Assembly (NCBI RefSeq): GCF_019733355.1
Contig: NZ_JAIHLQ010000008.1
Coordinates: 62,001 to 126,000, forward strand
DNA length: 64,000 bases
Direction: 5' to 3'
Source of the DNA: Pseudomonas baetica
GTDB lineage: Bacteria; Pseudomonadota; Gammaproteobacteria; Pseudomonadales; Pseudomonadaceae
Shown: positions 8,687 to 18,432 of the stretch, piece after piece
How the letters are laid out: each line of letters starts with the position of its first letter
How positions within the stretch are numbered: position 1 is the first letter of the stretch
Translations under genes and position numbers: made by a program
Notes under the pieces: model-generated
The model's database searches: none
What the model saw: the letters and a program-made list of their open reading frames with translations, nothing else
Told to the model about the DNA's origin: nothing

Positions 8687-10276
8687 TCATGTTGCTGCGT
8701 GCGGATTGCTGATCGCCAGGGTGACAAACTCATCATCCACAACACGAACTTCGCCGTGCAGCAGACTGCCCTTGACCAGTACCAGCGGGTCAATGCGCAA
8801 GCCGCCTCGGATCATGCCGAAGCTTAGCCCGGTGGAGGCAATGCCATTGCCGAACTCTACGATAATCTTTTTCATCTCCGGCTTGACCGTCAGCACTCTG
8901 ATCTCGAACTGCTCACCGATGGTCAGCGGGCGATTGAGCCATGTGCGCCGGAATCTGTAGATCAACTCGTGGCTGCGTCGTACCTCTTCGTCTTCGGCCA
9001 CACCGCCGACAATGAGGGTGATTGTCTCAAGCATTTCCTGCTTGAGCTCGCCAAAGGCACCGACCAGCTCGTTGAGTCGGCGCTGGTCATTGCGCAGGCG
9101 TTCGATCTGCTGCTTGATCACTTCGCGTCGCTTTTCGGCCAGGCTGTCGGCGATGGGCAGCAGCTCGTTCATGGCTGACAGCAGCTCACGGTTGGTGGCC
9201 GTCGCATTAATGTTGTGAGCGATGATGGCGTCCAGCACTCGCGCGCAGGCCACGCGCTTCTGGGTTCGCTTTGGCTGGCGGTTGAGCGTGTCCAGCCAGG
9301 CGCGTGCATCATCTCCGGCCATGTGCTGGCCATTGAGTTTGCCCAGCGGGGCAGCCCAGGCCATCAGTCCGGCCCGGTCGATGTGGGCGTCGTCGAGTGC
9401 TTGAGCAGTGCTGTCGAGGATTGCCTGGATGCGCGAGCGACCGACCAGATCCGCCTGGGTGACCACGAAGAAGATCGGCTTGGGATGGTTGAGGGTACGC
9501 AGGAACTCCAGGTCGTCGCGGCGGATCGAGCCGTTCTTGGCACTGAGCAGCCAGATCACATGGTCGGCTTCGGCGAGCTGGCGCTGGGCGATCCATGCAT
9601 CACTATGTACGGCGTCATTGCGGTCGGCCTTGCTGTAGCCAGGCGTGTCGAGGAAGGCGAGTCGCCGCCACAGGCCGGGCAGATGGATCATCAGCAGGCG
9701 CAGGACATGAGCGAAGCCAACCTCCACGCCGAGCGTTTCCTGATAATGCTTCTGGAAGGCATGGGTGATCGCCTGCAGGGCGCGGCGATCCAGCGCGACC
9801 TCCTGGGTGAATGTGTTCAGCGCGATGATTTCCTCACGCTCACCTTGCACGATATAGCTGGGAATCGCGGTGGTGGGCTCCAGCGATTCGGGCAGCACAT
9901 CGACGCAGAGCAGGCTGTTGAGAAAGCGCGACTTGCCAGCGCTGAAGCCGCCGCCGACACCGATTACAGTCTTGTTGGCCAGATCGGGGAAGGCAACCAT
10001 ATCCTCCAGCGACTGCTCCAGCGCCACTAGCTCGCGATAGGCTTGTGCCTCGGCCGGGTAGTCGTCTCGCGCGGCGAGGTTGACGAAGCTCTGGTGAATC
10101 AGTTGGTGCAAGCGGTGAAGCTGCCGGCGATGTTCGCTGGGGATCACGCCTTGAGGCTGGGCGATCAGTCGGGTGATCAACTGCAGTCCCAGCGCCGAAT
10201 CTGCCAGATAGGGATTGGCGGTTTCGGCTTCGGCAACTTCCAGTTCTTCTAGGCTGAAGTTGGATTCAAGGGACAT
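8687..10276 (-). CDS. Dynamin-like GTPase, last gene of the operon (D)
   Basis: A 529-residue large GTPase. The G1 loop GGFSAGKS is at residues 109-116, the G2 region follows (LEPTTAIPSYI), and G3 is FLDTPGYSKAD. In place of the usual T/NKxD, G4 reads VTQADL. An alpha-helical stalk rich in charged residues follows (about 330-440). The N-terminal 320 residues are clearly paralogous to gene B (12604-14688), including the MSL...FSLE start and the TNPY/ANPY motif, but D has a different short C-terminal domain instead of Sel1 repeats. It starts 87 bases after the stop of gene C. The family remodels membranes in response to GTP; a defence role is inferred from context. Confidence 0.88.
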   Translation of the reverse strand: MSLESNFSLEELEVAEAETANPYLADSALGLQLITRLIAQPQGVIPSEHRRQLHRLHQLIHQSFVNLAARDDYPAEAQAYRELVALEQSLEDMVAFPDLANKTVIGVGGGFSAGKSRFLNSLLCVDVLPESLEPTTAIPSYIVQGEREEIIALNTFTQEVALDRRALQAITHAFQKHYQETLGVEVGFAHVLRLLMIHLPGLWRRLAFLDTPGYSKADRNDAVHSDAWIAQRQLAEADHVIWLLSAKNGSIRRDDLEFLRTLNHPKPIFFVVTQADLVGRSRIQAILDSTAQALDDAHIDRAGLMAWAAPLGKLNGQHMAGDDARAWLDTLNRQPKRTQKRVACARVLDAIIAHNINATATNRELLSAMNELLPIADSLAEKRREVIKQQIERLRNDQRRLNELVGAFGELKQEMLETITLIVGGVAEDEEVRRSHELIYRFRRTWLNRPLTIGEQFEIRVLTVKPEMKKIIVEFGNGIASTGLSFGMIRGGLRIDPLVLVKGSLLHGEVRVVDDEFVTLAISNPHAAT

Positions 10277-10363
10277 TTATTAATCTTCTATTTTGCGGGC
10301 TACTGTCTCGATTCGAGAGTTGGCAGATATTCGTAGCGGTGTGATGTGTTCGTCACTTCGCCA

Positions 10364-12607
10364 TCACAGCGCGGCCAGTGCCTTCGCTACCGCCTGGCGG
10401 GCGGCGGCGATCTGTTGGATGCTCTGCTCCTTGTTGGCAATATCTTCTCGCAAACGGGTCAGGCTCCGCTGGATGTCGCAGCTCATGTCTTCGACGAAGG
10501 TCTGGCCGGTACTGCTCAGGCTGGCTTCGATAGCCTTGACCTTGTGCTCCACTTCGCTTTCGAGGTCGCGGATGATCGCGGCTACGGCCTCGCGCTGAGC
10601 TTCCTTGAGACCGTTGATCTGGCTCTCTGAAACCCGATCGCTGCCAAACGATTTGATGATGCTGAGGCTGTAGTCCTTGCTGGAGAAGCTGACATCCGGA
10701 ATGGTGATGCGGCGCAGGCTCTTGTTGACCTCGGCCAGCATCAGTTCGGCATCGAAGTCGGCGCTGCCGGTGTCGAACAGCGACATTGCCGCGACACCGA
10801 CTTTACGGCGCATCTCATCGAGATCGACGCAGTCAATGATTGCCTTCTGCAGGGCCTTGGTGGTCTGCAAGGCAAAGACCTGTACGCGCTCGATGGCATC
10901 CTGAGCGCTGGCGTAGACGGTGACCACATCGCGGAAGCGTGTTTCCCGATCCCCCCAGGAGAAGGGGTTGTACCAGCTGGACGTGGAAACGGAGTAGGAC
11001 TCGGTCGTTGTTTCCTTGACCGCGTCCACCCTGGAGTACTTCTGTGCCTGCTCTCGAATGTCTGTCTTGAGCAGCGCGAACTGCTGACTGGCCTTTACCG
11101 ACTGCTCGTCAAACACGCCTTCCAGGCGTGCCTTGCCACTTCGCATACGCTTGAGCATGTCCTGCTCGGTTTTTTCCAGCTCCCCGATGTCGCCGTTGCG
11201 CACATGTTCGCTACGCGCCTGCAGGCTGAGGTCAATCTGTTGCAGGCGTTCGCGCGTTCCGTTGTGCACGCCTTCGATCAATGCCTGCTCCTTGCTGGCG
11301 ATCAGGCGCTGCTTGTGTTCGAGTTGGGCGAGGATCTCGTCGCGCAGCGCCGGAATGTTGGAGAGCTGACGCAGGCTGTTCGGTTCAAAGGCAAAACCGG
11401 TCGCGGTGCATAGCTGATCGAGTTGTTCCCGGTCTTCTTCGGACAGGGAATCGAAGTGCTCGGCGACTAGCCACGCCCAGCTGGAAATGAAGCGTGGTGC
11501 GGATTTTTTAACGGCGCTGAGGATGCGCCGGGTCTTGTTGTCCTGGCCAGGCTGGTTGATCTGCGCTTCCAGCGTCAGGCCGGCCTGCTCGGTCATTTTC
11601 TTGTCCAGCAGTTGCAACATTGCACCGGTTCGTACAGCAGAACGTTTCTCGGCGGGTGCCCGCTCGGCGAGCTTGCTGGCTGTGACGGCAATACCACGAT
11701 CCTGGCGCAGGGCAAGATCACGCTGCGAACCGACCAGGAACACCGCCTTGTCGTCGATACCCGCTTCAGGCAGTTGCTCGCGCAGCACCGCCATGTCGGA
11801 AGAGGTGAGGAACTGGCTGACTGCCGAGAGCAGGAAGATCACGTCGCACTGGCCAAGGAAGCTACGGGTGATTTGGCCACGGGAAACCACCGGGTCGTTG
11901 AAGCCGGGGGTATCTATTATTTCCAGGCCTTGCAGGCGCTTGTCGTCGACATGCAGCACGGACATCTTGGTGATGGCGGTGAAGCGTCCGCCGCTGCCAA
12001 CATACTCCTGCAGTGCATATGCCAGGTCTTGAGCACCGCCAGCGACGTCCAGCACCTCGGTCTTACCCAGGTAGTCCCGTACGTTAAGTCCCTTCTTGCG
12101 TGTCATTTCCACCAGCTCCCGTGAGGAGCGGATGGCTTCGGGAACGTGGCGATCGATCTCCTCCGCTGTGTGCGCGCGAGGTGTCGCGAGTATCTTGGCG
12201 AAAGGGCTGTCGGTCTTCGGCGGCTCCTTCAGCTTGCGCTTTGCTTCGGCATAGGCTCTGGGGTACTCGTTGGCACGTTGTTCGATGTCGGCCCAATCGT
12301 CGACGCTGTAGAACACCACTTCAGCCTTGGCCTTGGGGGCGTACACGATCTTGGTCAACGCCGCGGTCATCGGCGTGTCAGCCTTAGGCAGCAAGTCGCG
12401 GCCGAAGAAGGCAGCATTGAGGAACGAAGACTTGCCGGCCTTCATCTGGCCAACGACAGCGATGCGTAGGTCGCGATCGCTCTCGCGTACAGCGTTGAGA
12501 TTAACTTCAAGCCCGTCGAGCAAGGTTTTCAGACTACTGAGTTGTTCGGCGTCAAGAGCTGCGGCATGCGGGGTTAGCGAAGCCAGGGAGAATACTTTGG
12601 GTGTCAT
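10364..12607 (-). CDS. Dynamin-like GTPase, third gene of the operon (C)
   Basis: A 747-residue protein. G1 is VVGQMKAGKSSFLNA (P-loop at 53-60), the G2 threonine lies in DTPMTAALTKI, and G3 is EIIDTPGFNDPV. The predicted G4 region (VGSQRDL) lacks the usual NKxD, so nucleotide specificity is uncertain. The C-terminal half is long and helical with several coiled-coil stretches, as in the stalk of bacterial dynamin-like proteins such as LeoA. The start codon overlaps the stop of gene B by 4 bases (ATGA), indicating translational coupling. It is only distantly related to B and D, so the operon encodes at least two GTPase types that could form hetero-oligomers (inference). Confidence 0.88.
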   Translation of the reverse strand: MTPKVFSLASLTPHAAALDAEQLSSLKTLLDGLEVNLNAVRESDRDLRIAVVGQMKAGKSSFLNAAFFGRDLLPKADTPMTAALTKIVYAPKAKAEVVFYSVDDWADIEQRANEYPRAYAEAKRKLKEPPKTDSPFAKILATPRAHTAEEIDRHVPEAIRSSRELVEMTRKKGLNVRDYLGKTEVLDVAGGAQDLAYALQEYVGSGGRFTAITKMSVLHVDDKRLQGLEIIDTPGFNDPVVSRGQITRSFLGQCDVIFLLSAVSQFLTSSDMAVLREQLPEAGIDDKAVFLVGSQRDLALRQDRGIAVTASKLAERAPAEKRSAVRTGAMLQLLDKKMTEQAGLTLEAQINQPGQDNKTRRILSAVKKSAPRFISSWAWLVAEHFDSLSEEDREQLDQLCTATGFAFEPNSLRQLSNIPALRDEILAQLEHKQRLIASKEQALIEGVHNGTRERLQQIDLSLQARSEHVRNGDIGELEKTEQDMLKRMRSGKARLEGVFDEQSVKASQQFALLKTDIREQAQKYSRVDAVKETTTESYSVSTSSWYNPFSWGDRETRFRDVVTVYASAQDAIERVQVFALQTTKALQKAIIDCVDLDEMRRKVGVAAMSLFDTGSADFDAELMLAEVNKSLRRITIPDVSFSSKDYSLSIIKSFGSDRVSESQINGLKEAQREAVAAIIRDLESEVEHKVKAIEASLSSTGQTFVEDMSCDIQRSLTRLREDIANKEQSIQQIAAARQAVAKALAAL

Positions 12608-14688
12608 TGGATTTTATTCCTTACCATTTGAATCTGAGAAAACCAACCACCCGACCGGGGCCGTAGGCTCGATCGTTGTTGGTTCAGCAATGAAGAGGCT
12701 TTGGCATGTTTTTGTGCAGCCGCCTTTTCCAGCCAACTGATAGCGTGAGCGGAGTTTTTTCTCAGACCCTCTCCATTTAAATAGCGGCGGCCAAGTTCAA
12801 ATTGGGCATCGGCATGCCCTGCCTCGGCCGCTTTGCGGTATGCCTTGATGGCTTTTTCCAGGTCCAGGGAAACACCCAGGCCTTTTTCGTAAAGCCCCCC
12901 TAACGCGTACTGCGCGACGGGGCTGCCATGTTGGGCTGATCGATTGATCACGTAGAAGCGGGCTTCTGGGTGACCTTGCCTGGTCGCTTTTTCAAACCAA
13001 TGCAGGGCCCGCTGTTCGTCTTTCGCAATCCCTTCTCCACTGGCAAGGCAAACACCCAGGTTGTATTGAGCCTCGGCGTGCCCTTGCTCCGCGGCCTGGA
13101 AGTAGCAGGCGACGGCGCTTTCCAGATTTTCTTGCACGCCTACACCGTTCTCGTAGCAGACGCCCAGGTAGAACTGGGCCTCGACATGACCTTGGTTTTT
13201 GGCCTTGCGGTACCACTCTGCCGCGAGGCGTTCGTTTACGCACACGCCTTGTCCTAGCTCGTGATAGATGCCAAGGCGAAACTGAGCATCGCAACTCCCC
13301 TGTTCTGCAGCGTGCTGGAAGTAGACAGCCGCCGAGCCGTAATCGCCTTGCTCATGAAATGCCAGGCCTGTGCCGTAGAGTTCTTCGATGGAAAGCGCAT
13401 CAATGGCCAGGTCACCGATGATCTGCGCGATGATTTCCTGCATTTCGTTTTTTAAAACGGTGAAGGCGTCGACAAGTTCGGCGAAGACTTTCTGCCGGGT
13501 ACGTTGCTCCTGGAGCAGTTCTTGTAGCGTTGCCTGTTCACTCTGAGGCAGTCTTTCTTGCAAGGGCAGGAGGGTATTGAACAGCGATAGTTTTCTGCGG
13601 CTGTTGGACAGGTTTTCTTGGTTGTGACGGATATAACCGTCTAACACACGTTCGCAAGTGCGCCTGTGGTTGGTGTACTTGGGAGCGTCGTCCAGCTTTT
13701 CGAGCCACACGCGAATATCATCACCCGCAATCAGCGTTCCCTGATCGGCTCCCAGCGGCGCCGCCCAGGCCATCAGTCCGGCGCAGGGAATGCCCGAAGC
13801 GTCGATCTCTTCTGCTGTGCTGTGCAGGATAGAGTCGATAGACGAGCGCCCTACCAGATCTGCCTGAGTGACGACGAAGAAGATCGGTTTTGGATGATTA
13901 AGGCTGCGCAAGAACTCCAGGTCGTCCTGGCGAATCGAGCCGTTCTTGGCACTGAGAAGCCACATCACGTGATCGGCTTCGGTCAGCTGTTTGAGGGCGA
14001 TGGTTTCGTCGGTTTGGCGGCTACCCCGGGCGTCGGCTTTGCTGTAACCGGGCGTATCAAGGAAGGCCAGGTTGTCCCAGGCGAAGCTAGCGCAATGGAG
14101 CATCAATAGTTTGAGCACATGGGCAAAACCGAAAGCCTCGTCAAGACTGTGGCGGTACTGGCTGGTGAAGGCGTGAGTGATGGCCTGCAGGCCGTCGGGG
14201 TCCAGTCGAATCTGCAGGTTGAAGGTGTTCAGCGCAACGATACCGTCTTCGCCACGGGTGATGAAACTGGGAATCGCCGTGGTTGGCTCCAGCGACTCCG
14301 GTAGCAGATCGACGCCGAGCAGGGTGTTGAGCAGGCGCGACTTGCCGGCACTGAAACCACCACCGACGCCGACCACGGTCTTGTTGGCCAGGTCGGGAAA
14401 CAGAGCAAGGTTTTCCAGTGACGCTTCCAGCGCCTGAAGCTCGCGCAACGCTTGAGCTTCACCGGGATAGCTGCCCTTGGACGTGAGGTCGATGAAGCGC
14501 TCATGGATCAGCCGGTGCAGCGCTGCGGACAGTTGCTGTTGTTGCTCCTGGCCCGCGTCCGGACGTGGCCGGCCGACGAGGCTGGCAATCAGTTGCAAGC
14601 CTCTGCCGGCGTCACTCATGTAAGGGTTGGTGGTGGCCGATTGCGCGGCCTCCAGGTCTTCGAGGGAGAAGCTGAAATCAAGCGACAT
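12604..14688 (-). CDS. Dynamin-like GTPase with C-terminal Sel1 repeats (B)
   Basis: A 694-residue protein. Residues 1-420 form a dynamin-like GTPase nearly collinear with gene D: P-loop GGFSAGKS at 110-117, G3 FLDTPGYSKAD, and VTQADL as G4. Residues about 430-675 are six to seven Sel1-type repeats, each about 36 residues with the pattern AEAQYNLGVCLASGEGIAKD followed by A..WFEKAA. Sel1 repeats usually mediate protein-protein contact. The fusion looks like a GTPase to which an interaction platform has been added. Its start overlaps the 3' end of the patatin-GTPase gene by 11 bases, and its end overlaps gene C by 4. Confidence 0.9.
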   Translation of the reverse strand: MSLDFSFSLEDLEAAQSATTNPYMSDAGRGLQLIASLVGRPRPDAGQEQQQQLSAALHRLIHERFIDLTSKGSYPGEAQALRELQALEASLENLALFPDLANKTVVGVGGGFSAGKSRLLNTLLGVDLLPESLEPTTAIPSFITRGEDGIVALNTFNLQIRLDPDGLQAITHAFTSQYRHSLDEAFGFAHVLKLLMLHCASFAWDNLAFLDTPGYSKADARGSRQTDETIALKQLTEADHVMWLLSAKNGSIRQDDLEFLRSLNHPKPIFFVVTQADLVGRSSIDSILHSTAEEIDASGIPCAGLMAWAAPLGADQGTLIAGDDIRVWLEKLDDAPKYTNHRRTCERVLDGYIRHNQENLSNSRRKLSLFNTLLPLQERLPQSEQATLQELLQEQRTRQKVFAELVDAFTVLKNEMQEIIAQIIGDLAIDALSIEELYGTGLAFHEQGDYGSAAVYFQHAAEQGSCDAQFRLGIYHELGQGVCVNERLAAEWYRKAKNQGHVEAQFYLGVCYENGVGVQENLESAVACYFQAAEQGHAEAQYNLGVCLASGEGIAKDEQRALHWFEKATRQGHPEARFYVINRSAQHGSPVAQYALGGLYEKGLGVSLDLEKAIKAYRKAAEAGHADAQFELGRRYLNGEGLRKNSAHAISWLEKAAAQKHAKASSLLNQQRSSLRPRSGGWFSQIQMVRNKIQ

Positions 14689-17600
14689 CGGCGCTGGCCT
14701 CCACAGGACGAGGTTGTTGCTGGCTGCTGTGGTCGAGTAATCGGGCGACGCTGTTCAGCGCCTGTTCGGCCTTGTGCTGGATTTGTTGCTTGCGGTCACG
14801 GTCTGCCATCAGTTGCTGTTCGATGCGTTCGAGGTTTTCCCGTTGCGCCGCCAACTGTGCGGCTAATCGGTCGCACATATCGGAGATGAACTGACGGGCA
14901 TGCTTGTCGAGCGCATCGGGAATCACGCTTTGCAACTGGCTAATGACCGTTTCAATCGCGTCATTGGCTTTGCCTTCGGCTTCGCTCTCCTTGTTGCTGC
15001 GCGAAGCGAACAAGCCGAGCGCGCCGCCGACCAGGCCGCCGATCAGGGTACCAATCCCCGGCACTATGGTGCCGATAGCCGCCCCAGCCGCTGCACCGGC
15101 CGCGGAGGCACTGAAACCATGGTCGGCCTCTATTCCGGTCGGGCCGTCGCCGGAGAGTTGCGGACCCTCAAAGGCGTTGAACTCGATATGACTGCCCAGA
15201 CGTTGGCAGGCGTCCTTGAGGCGCGGGGTCAGGTTCTGCTCAATGGCCAACTGGCAAGCGTTACGCGCATCGGCGGTGAGCAGCGGACCAATGCCTTGGC
15301 CCGCCAGCAGCATCTGTTTGTAGGCCTGGCGACGGCTGCGCAGGTAGCTGTTGACGGTGGCCAGCACCTGTTGGCTGATCGGCCCGCGGCAGTCGCGCAG
15401 CAAACTGTCTTGTTCGTTGGTGTAGTTTTCTTCGAGGCGGGCCATGCCTTTGTCGAGGATCTTCTGCTGTTCGAGTAACTGCTCTGCGCTGGTGTCCATC
15501 GCCAGTTGCTGGCGAATCAGGCGTTCGGCCTGAACCAATAGCGCCTTGACCTGCGCACCGAAGCGCTCGTGGAACAGGGAAGCCTTTTGCGTTTCGAGGC
15601 CAGCGAGCAAATCCTCGAAGCCACTCAGATCACCCTCACGCGCAGAGCAGCCACGGGTCGGCTGGCTCGGGTCCAGGCCGGCCTGTTCGGCGAGGGAACG
15701 GCGCAGGGATTCGCGCTGCTGACGGCTGTTCAGCGCCTCCTGGCAGACTAGCAGGGAAAACGTCTGACCCAGGGAGCGCTGGCGATCAATGAAAGCCAGC
15801 TCGTCGATACCGACCTGACTGATACGGGTGACGCAGAGGATGCACGACACCGCCTCGCCGATGTACTGCTCCAGCGCACGCTCATGCTGGCCATCATTGG
15901 AGCCCAGGCCCGGCGTGTCGACCAGCACCAGATCAGGGTGGCGGGCGAGGGCACTGCGGCACAGGTGCAGTTCTACGAACAGTGGTGGCCGGGCGGTAGT
16001 GCGTGGATCATCGAGCAGCGCGGCGTAGGCCGTGAGCGGTTTTTCCTCGCGCCGTACGTGGCCAGTCTGGGCGTCCTCCAGCCAGTGGATCACCAGTTTT
16101 TCCGCGCCCGGTTCGGCGTAGTGGAATTCAGTGGCCAGACTGGTGCAGGCGCCGAGGTCGTCTTTCTGAATATCCTCGCCCAGCCAGCAATTGAGCAGGG
16201 TCGACTTACCAACACTGAACTTGCCGATCAGCGGCACCTTGAGGTGGAAACCGGTGATCTGCTGGCGCAGTGCGTTGATCTCCCCGGCGAAGCTCTTGGG
16301 CAGGATGTTTTCGCCCAGCAGGTCGTCAAGCACCTGCATTTGCCCTAGCCAATGCTCCTTGTACTGGCTCAGGTCGCTGCTGCGCACCACCGAAAATCCG
16401 GCGGACTGGAGGTGGTAGAGCAGTTCGGCGAGAAAGTCCCAGGCTGGCAGCTCCGTTGCCGCACCGTATCCCCAGCGGGCAAGTACGCTGTCGTTGTCCG
16501 TTGGCGCGGTACCGGCGCGCAGGTCGAGCAGCCAGAGGGCCGTCGGGTTGAGGGGGACAGGCTGAGGCAGTGCAGCCAGGTGCAGGGTGAGTGCCTGCAG
16601 GCAGGCTGGTTGCTGGCTCAACTGGGCGCAGAACTCGCCGATCTGCACGGGGTGAGCATGATCCAGCCCGACGAGTAGGCACATCTCTTTGAGGCTGTTC
16701 AGCTCGTGGACTGTCCACTGGCCGTCGGTGAGGCGAAAGAAGTCGTTGGCCAGACAGCTGAGACGCAAAGTAGTAGGCAGTTCGCTGAGCGCCTGGCCGT
16801 CAAGATGACGCCTATTGGGATGAAGTAGCCAGTCGTGCAGGCGGCTGGTGCGTTCCAGGGCATCGAGGCGGTTGTCATGTGCACTCAGGCGGTCGCGCAG
16901 CTTGCAGTAGACTCCGGCCAGCGAGCGGTAGACGCGCCGCAGATCCCGATTATGACGATCTCCCAGTCGCTGGATTTCGGCGAAGGCGCCGTTCAGGCGG
17001 TTCTGCAAGGTGCAGGCGAACTCGAGGGTGATTGCACCTTTTTCCTGAACTGCAGCAATCAGGCGCACGGCCGCGAATTGCGCCTGGGCCAGGTCGCGGT
17101 CGTTCTCGGCGGCAATCTGCTGGTTCTTGCCGGTGATAGCGCCCATGAAGCGAGACAGTATTCCCTGTTCACGCAGGTAGGTGGCGCGTCCGCTGACTGG
17201 AGAAAGGGTGGCGAGGGCGTCCAGCACCGAGGTTTCGACCGCCCGGCGGTTGTTGCTGTTCTGGGCCAGGAAACTGTCGACGGCAGTTTCGAGTTGCTGA
17301 CGCTCGATGTCAGCCAGCAGCGCAGTGTTGTCCAGAGCCAGGTGCTCGAGTGCAAGGGGGATCTCGTCGTCGGCCAGTTCGAACTTCTGGCTGAAATCGT
17401 CGTTGCGAATTTGCCGGTCGAAGTCATGGATATCGCGGACAGCCTGGCTGTGTTTACGGTCCACGTCGTACAGGTTGTCGCTGAGCTTGCGCTCCTGTTC
17501 GGCTGCCAAGCGAGCGCGCTCCCACAGGGCTTCGTACTGCGCCTCGTTGTCGAGGAACAATTGCAGGTGGCGGAAGATCTGCAGGCCGTCGGCATAGCCT

Positions 17601-18394
17601 TGTTCCATGCGCCTTGCGGCACCTTCGTTGGAAAAGTCGAGGGTGGCGCTGACGCCGCCCAGACTATTGGCAGGAATGATCGGCAAAATACGCACCCCGG
17701 GATAGTGGCGCGGGTCGATGCTCAGGTCGTCGGGCGACAGATACACCACCACGATGGTGTCGCAGCCGGCCTCGATCAGTGGCCGGACCGGCGTGTTGTC
17801 GACATTTTTCTGCGGCAGTCCCCAGTAGAAGCCGCCATCGGTATAGATGCCGTCGCCAATTGCGACCTCGTCGAAGATCAGGGGCAGGGCGGCGGTACCG
17901 AGCAGCATGTCCGCTGCGGTGTGGGTATCGCGTACCGAGAGGTAGTCGACCCGGTTGGCGGCAGTATTGTGCAGCGCCACGGTCAGCGGCAGCGCCGAAG
18001 AAGCCAGCCTGCCTGCGTCCAGGCCTTCGGCGATCATGCTCTTGAGGCCATCTTGCTTGAAAAAGCCCTTGGTACTGATGAAGTGGCTGAGCATCGGCGA
18101 GATCATGCCGCTGGCGGTCAGTAACGCAAGGCGTGACGCCAGGCCAGGCACATCCTGTACGGAAAGCATGTTGCGGCTTTCGATGTTCAGCCACATGGAT
18201 TTGGCCTGATCGAATTTGTCTTGAGCAAACATGGCGCCGTTGAGTCCGCCCACCGAGGTACCGGAGATGGCGCTCAGCTGGCTGTCCAGGCCCAGGTCGC
18301 GCATGGCCTGCCAGACGCCGAGTTGATAGGCACCCTTACCGCCGCCACCAGATAGGGTAAGACCGAGTTTCCTGAATTTCATGCTCTGCTCCAT
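14678..18394 (-). CDS. Patatin phospholipase fused to a dynamin-like GTPase (A)
   Basis: A 1238-residue protein and first gene of the four-gene operon. Residues 8-300 are a patatin-like lipase: oxyanion motif GGGGKG (16-21), nucleophile elbow GTSVG with Ser47, and catalytic Asp in DGG at 186-188, all intact. A helical linker follows. Near residue 725 a second domain begins with P-loop GKFSVGKS, then G3 LVDTPGLGSND; the G4 region is degenerate (VCQEALNS). Near residue 1110 a Gly/Ala-rich segment (GTIVPGIGTLIGGLVGGALG) is a likely membrane-inserting glycine zipper, as in bacterial dynamins. The logical model is GTPase-controlled delivery of a phospholipase to the membrane (inference). Patatins such as CapV are known membrane-killing effectors in CBASS defence. 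Confidence 0.92.
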   Translation of the reverse strand: MEQSMKFRKLGLTLSGGGGKGAYQLGVWQAMRDLGLDSQLSAISGTSVGGLNGAMFAQDKFDQAKSMWLNIESRNMLSVQDVPGLASRLALLTASGMISPMLSHFISTKGFFKQDGLKSMIAEGLDAGRLASSALPLTVALHNTAANRVDYLSVRDTHTAADMLLGTAALPLIFDEVAIGDGIYTDGGFYWGLPQKNVDNTPVRPLIEAGCDTIVVVYLSPDDLSIDPRHYPGVRILPIIPANSLGGVSATLDFSNEGAARRMEQGYADGLQIFRHLQLFLDNEAQYEALWERARLAAEQERKLSDNLYDVDRKHSQAVRDIHDFDRQIRNDDFSQKFELADDEIPLALEHLALDNTALLADIERQQLETAVDSFLAQNSNNRRAVETSVLDALATLSPVSGRATYLREQGILSRFMGAITGKNQQIAAENDRDLAQAQFAAVRLIAAVQEKGAITLEFACTLQNRLNGAFAEIQRLGDRHNRDLRRVYRSLAGVYCKLRDRLSAHDNRLDALERTSRLHDWLLHPNRRHLDGQALSELPTTLRLSCLANDFFRLTDGQWTVHELNSLKEMCLLVGLDHAHPVQIGEFCAQLSQQPACLQALTLHLAALPQPVPLNPTALWLLDLRAGTAPTDNDSVLARWGYGAATELPAWDFLAELLYHLQSAGFSVVRSSDLSQYKEHWLGQMQVLDDLLGENILPKSFAGEINALRQQITGFHLKVPLIGKFSVGKSTLLNCWLGEDIQKDDLGACTSLATEFHYAEPGAEKLVIHWLEDAQTGHVRREEKPLTAYAALLDDPRTTARPPLFVELHLCRSALARHPDLVLVDTPGLGSNDGQHERALEQYIGEAVSCILCVTRISQVGIDELAFIDRQRSLGQTFSLLVCQEALNSRQQRESLRRSLAEQAGLDPSQPTRGCSAREGDLSGFEDLLAGLETQKASLFHERFGAQVKALLVQAERLIRQQLAMDTSAEQLLEQQKILDKGMARLEENYTNEQDSLLRDCRGPISQQVLATVNSYLRSRRQAYKQMLLAGQGIGPLLTADARNACQLAIEQNLTPRLKDACQRLGSHIEFNAFEGPQLSGDGPTGIEADHGFSASAAGAAAGAAIGTIVPGIGTLIGGLVGGALGLFASRSNKESEAEGKANDAIETVISQLQSVIPDALDKHARQFISDMCDRLAAQLAAQRENLERIEQQLMADRDRKQQIQHKAEQALNSVARLLDHSSQQQPRPVEASADVA

Positions 18395-18432
18395 GTTTGT
18401 TTCGGCGTCTCTATGGGGGGCGGCCGAGTCTT

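Noticed and set aside
9215..10030. A 271-codon plus-strand frame in dynamin gene D
   Set aside because: It is antisense to the P-loop and G3 coding region and has no known motif.
16835..18124. A 429-codon plus-strand frame across the patatin domain
   Set aside because: It is antisense to an intact patatin with all motifs; long shadow frames are common in GC-rich DNA.
14678..18394. CBASS or retron-type system around the patatin
   Set aside because: No CD-NTase, reverse transcriptase or other nucleotide-signal gene lies nearby, so only the effector type is shared.
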